Part shown: positions 62,431 to 64,000 of the stretch, piece by piece | Numbering within the stretch: the stretch's first letter is position 1 | Layout of the letters: every line of letters begins with the position of its first letter | Origin: Microcebus murinus | Taxonomy: Eukaryota > Chordata > Mammalia > Primates > Cheirogaleidae | Direction of reading: 5' to 3' | DNA: 64,000 nt | NCBI RefSeq assembly: GCF_040939455.1 | Contig: NC_134116.1 | Coordinates: forward strand, 47,879,400-47,943,399 | The notes under the pieces: generated by a model | What the model was told of the DNA's origin: nothing | The model's input: the letters and a program-made list of their open reading frames with translations, nothing else | Databases searched by the model: none | Program-made: the position numbers and the translations under genes

Positions 62431-63189
62431 AGCACAAATATAAGGCACTGGCATTGATTTCACTCTACAAATGAGAGGGAGTTTCTCACCTGTCATATTT
62501 AAAGCCCACACAACTTACAATGAGGCAAAATATTTCTTCTAGGTATAAGAAATTCTATCACAGCTTTACCTACATATCTACTGGACTAATATATCATGAG
62601 AGTGAGTATTTACTCTTTTTTATTGAAGTAATAGCAGTTCATCTAACCAATCAAAGCTTTTATTAAGTAAATAAATAATTTTTCTTTTCTATAAATAATA
62701 GAAAATTTCTAAATCGGAGAAAGTAATGTAAAAATAACTTTGTATTCAGTTATATAAGTGACTTATTCATTTATGTACATATTTAACAAACGTTTGGTTG
62801 CAAAACATGTCAATTTTCCTTCTCTGACAGACAGACACATATAACTGCAGTGTTATTTAAACCATACCAGGAGTCATAATCTATTGCTTCTACTAACTTT
62901 ATAGTTCAGCCATACCATGCCTTTAGTCCCTTCTGTTGTTGGAAAAATATGATTGAGGAATTAATGAAACGTGGCTCATACGATCATTATTTTATTATAT
63001 AACCCAACATTACTATATTAACGACAGAAACAGGAGTTTGCAGGGTTTTGCCCTGAAGGAATGTGTGAACTCAATGGTTCACTTATTAGAGGTTGCTATC
63101 CTGGGAGAGCTCTCAAATCTCCAGTAGGGATGTTTTCCAGGAAGGTTTCCTGGTATCTCAAAATCTGTGAGCTTCTTTGTGTCTTGAAA
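62431..63189. other. Unassigned DNA
   Basis: AT-rich, with no gene or nameable repeat; 63010-63189 is more balanced and may already belong to the LTR-like unit that follows. Confidence 0.4.
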
Positions 63190-63780
63190 GACAAGGCAAG
63201 GCAAATACGGCCCACAGGATGGGAGCCGGAGACAATGAGTGCACTTTGCCCAGAGATGCATTCCAGTGGTTACAAAACAACCTGTTTATTAGAGATGGGC
63301 TTCCTGCTCTCTCCTATCTGTCTACATTTAAGTCCACCATAACTAATCAAAAAAATATAGAGTCATTATACCTCTTTTGCTTTACTTATGTTAATTGACA
63401 ATTAACTCTTAGAACTTAGAAGCTAGCCCCCGAAAGACTTTGTACCTGTTTGTTCACCTAGATAGATTAGAAGCCCCTTGAGAGGAATTTTAACCCTAAC
63501 CCACTACCTGTATCCCCTAGCAACTGCATTCCCTGATATGCAAATATGTTACTCTGACAACTGGTAATTGATGTCTGTGGTTATAAAAACCTGTATGAAT
63601 CTAACCATCTTGCTGGCATTTATGGAGATACTCCAGTCTCCTAGGTACTCCCCATTGTGTTATATCTGATCTTTTTATATATATATATAAAACTATAAAC
63701 TATACCTTAGTCTTTGTGTATCTTTTTTTTCTCTCTGTTGCCTATCAATTTCCTTATCTTCTGCGCAACCCTATCTTAGG
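63190..63780 (+). mobile_element. Possible ERV LTR (low confidence)
   Basis: The region is less AT-rich, with 'tgatatgcaaatatgttac' (octamer-like), a TATA-like 'ggttataaaaacctg' at about 63579-63593, a pyrimidine-rich leader with 'gatactccagtctcctaggt' and a later 'ccttagtctttgtgtatctt'. This resembles a class I LTR promoter region. No matching second LTR or internal gene lies within the window; the right neighbour is cut off by the window end. Confidence 0.35.
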
Positions 63781-64000
63781 GACTTGGGGAGAAGTAGCTA
63801 ATCTTCTCACAGGCCTGCCTCAAATACTACTCCCCTGCATTCTGTAAATAGATTAAATTCCTATTTCAGCAAAGTACATTAAACTCTCTCATCCCTTTCT
63901 CATTTTTTAAAATTTTCTAGACCAGACACCAACACTGATGCAGCAGAAATGCCTGTCTTCTCCATGCCTAAACTTTCATCATTGAACATGGCGGGGGAAA

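Noticed and set aside
63061..63398. Two overlapping plus-strand frames of 93 and 73 codons
   Set aside because: No domain is recognised, and they cover the edge of an LTR-like region.

Overview
The window is vertebrate nuclear DNA, almost certainly from a strepsirrhine primate and probably a lemur. It is strongly AT-rich and packed with interspersed repeats at several stages of decay, with no operon, ribosome-binding-site or CRISPR architecture. The best taxonomic marker is the well-preserved Alu at 17289-17620. Its right arm carries the 'ctaggctgacgcca' and 'cactcactctagcctgggca' wording, and its middle has the 'ttaattggccaac' insert; I associate both with lemur Alus rather than with human AluJ/S/Y. 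Several young L1 tails (9.3, 11.2, 11.4-12.1, 35.3 and 55.1-55.8 kb) share one 3' end that also differs from human L1PA. These taxon statements rest on memory of the families, not on a search.

The only gene-like object with a complete, plausible protein is at 13672-14397 on the minus strand. It is an intact 241-codon ORF for the short (nuclear/cytosolic, 'b') isoform of the Hsp40 co-chaperone DNAJB6. It lies inside a textbook processed retrocopy, with no introns, a GC-rich 5' UTR, a 3' UTR, an AATAAA signal, a poly(A) tail and 17-bp identical target-site duplications at 12981-12997 and 14518-14534. Whether it is expressed cannot be told from sequence.

Layout. 1-9 kb: AT-rich DNA with an old Alu whose tail has become a (GAA)61 array, a (TC)36 array beside an LTR end, a MaLR LTR, a MIR-like patch and a long decayed hAT transposon. 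9-12.1 kb: three 5'-truncated L1 tails with target-site duplications. 13-14.5 kb: the DNAJB6 retrocopy. 14.7-17.6 kb: an L1 3' UTR, a Tigger DNA-transposon remnant and the lemur-type Alu. 17.6-22.2 kb: low-repeat DNA with CA/TC microsatellites. 22.2-26.3 kb: two older L1s and a MaLR LTR, all on the minus strand. 27.8-31.7 kb: a mosaic of very old L1M pieces with Alu and MaLR insertions. 32-43 kb: low-density DNA with a probable ERV LTR, an L1/Alu pair, L2/MIR-like relics and a MaLR LTR. 43.6-46.2 kb: two L1s in inverted orientation. 46-59 kb: mostly unassigned, with one Alu, L2/MIR relics, an L1 tail, a 107-bp direct duplication and a perfect 23-bp hairpin. 59-64 kb: MaLR LTRs and two ERV-type LTR candidates.

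No exon of a multi-exon host gene was recognised. The window could be a gene desert or the inside of a very large intron. I found no previously undescribed system. The items most worth checking are the intact DNAJB6 retrocopy, the Alu-borne GAA array, the unexplained 53.1/54.1 kb duplication and the perfect hairpin at 56.5 kb.
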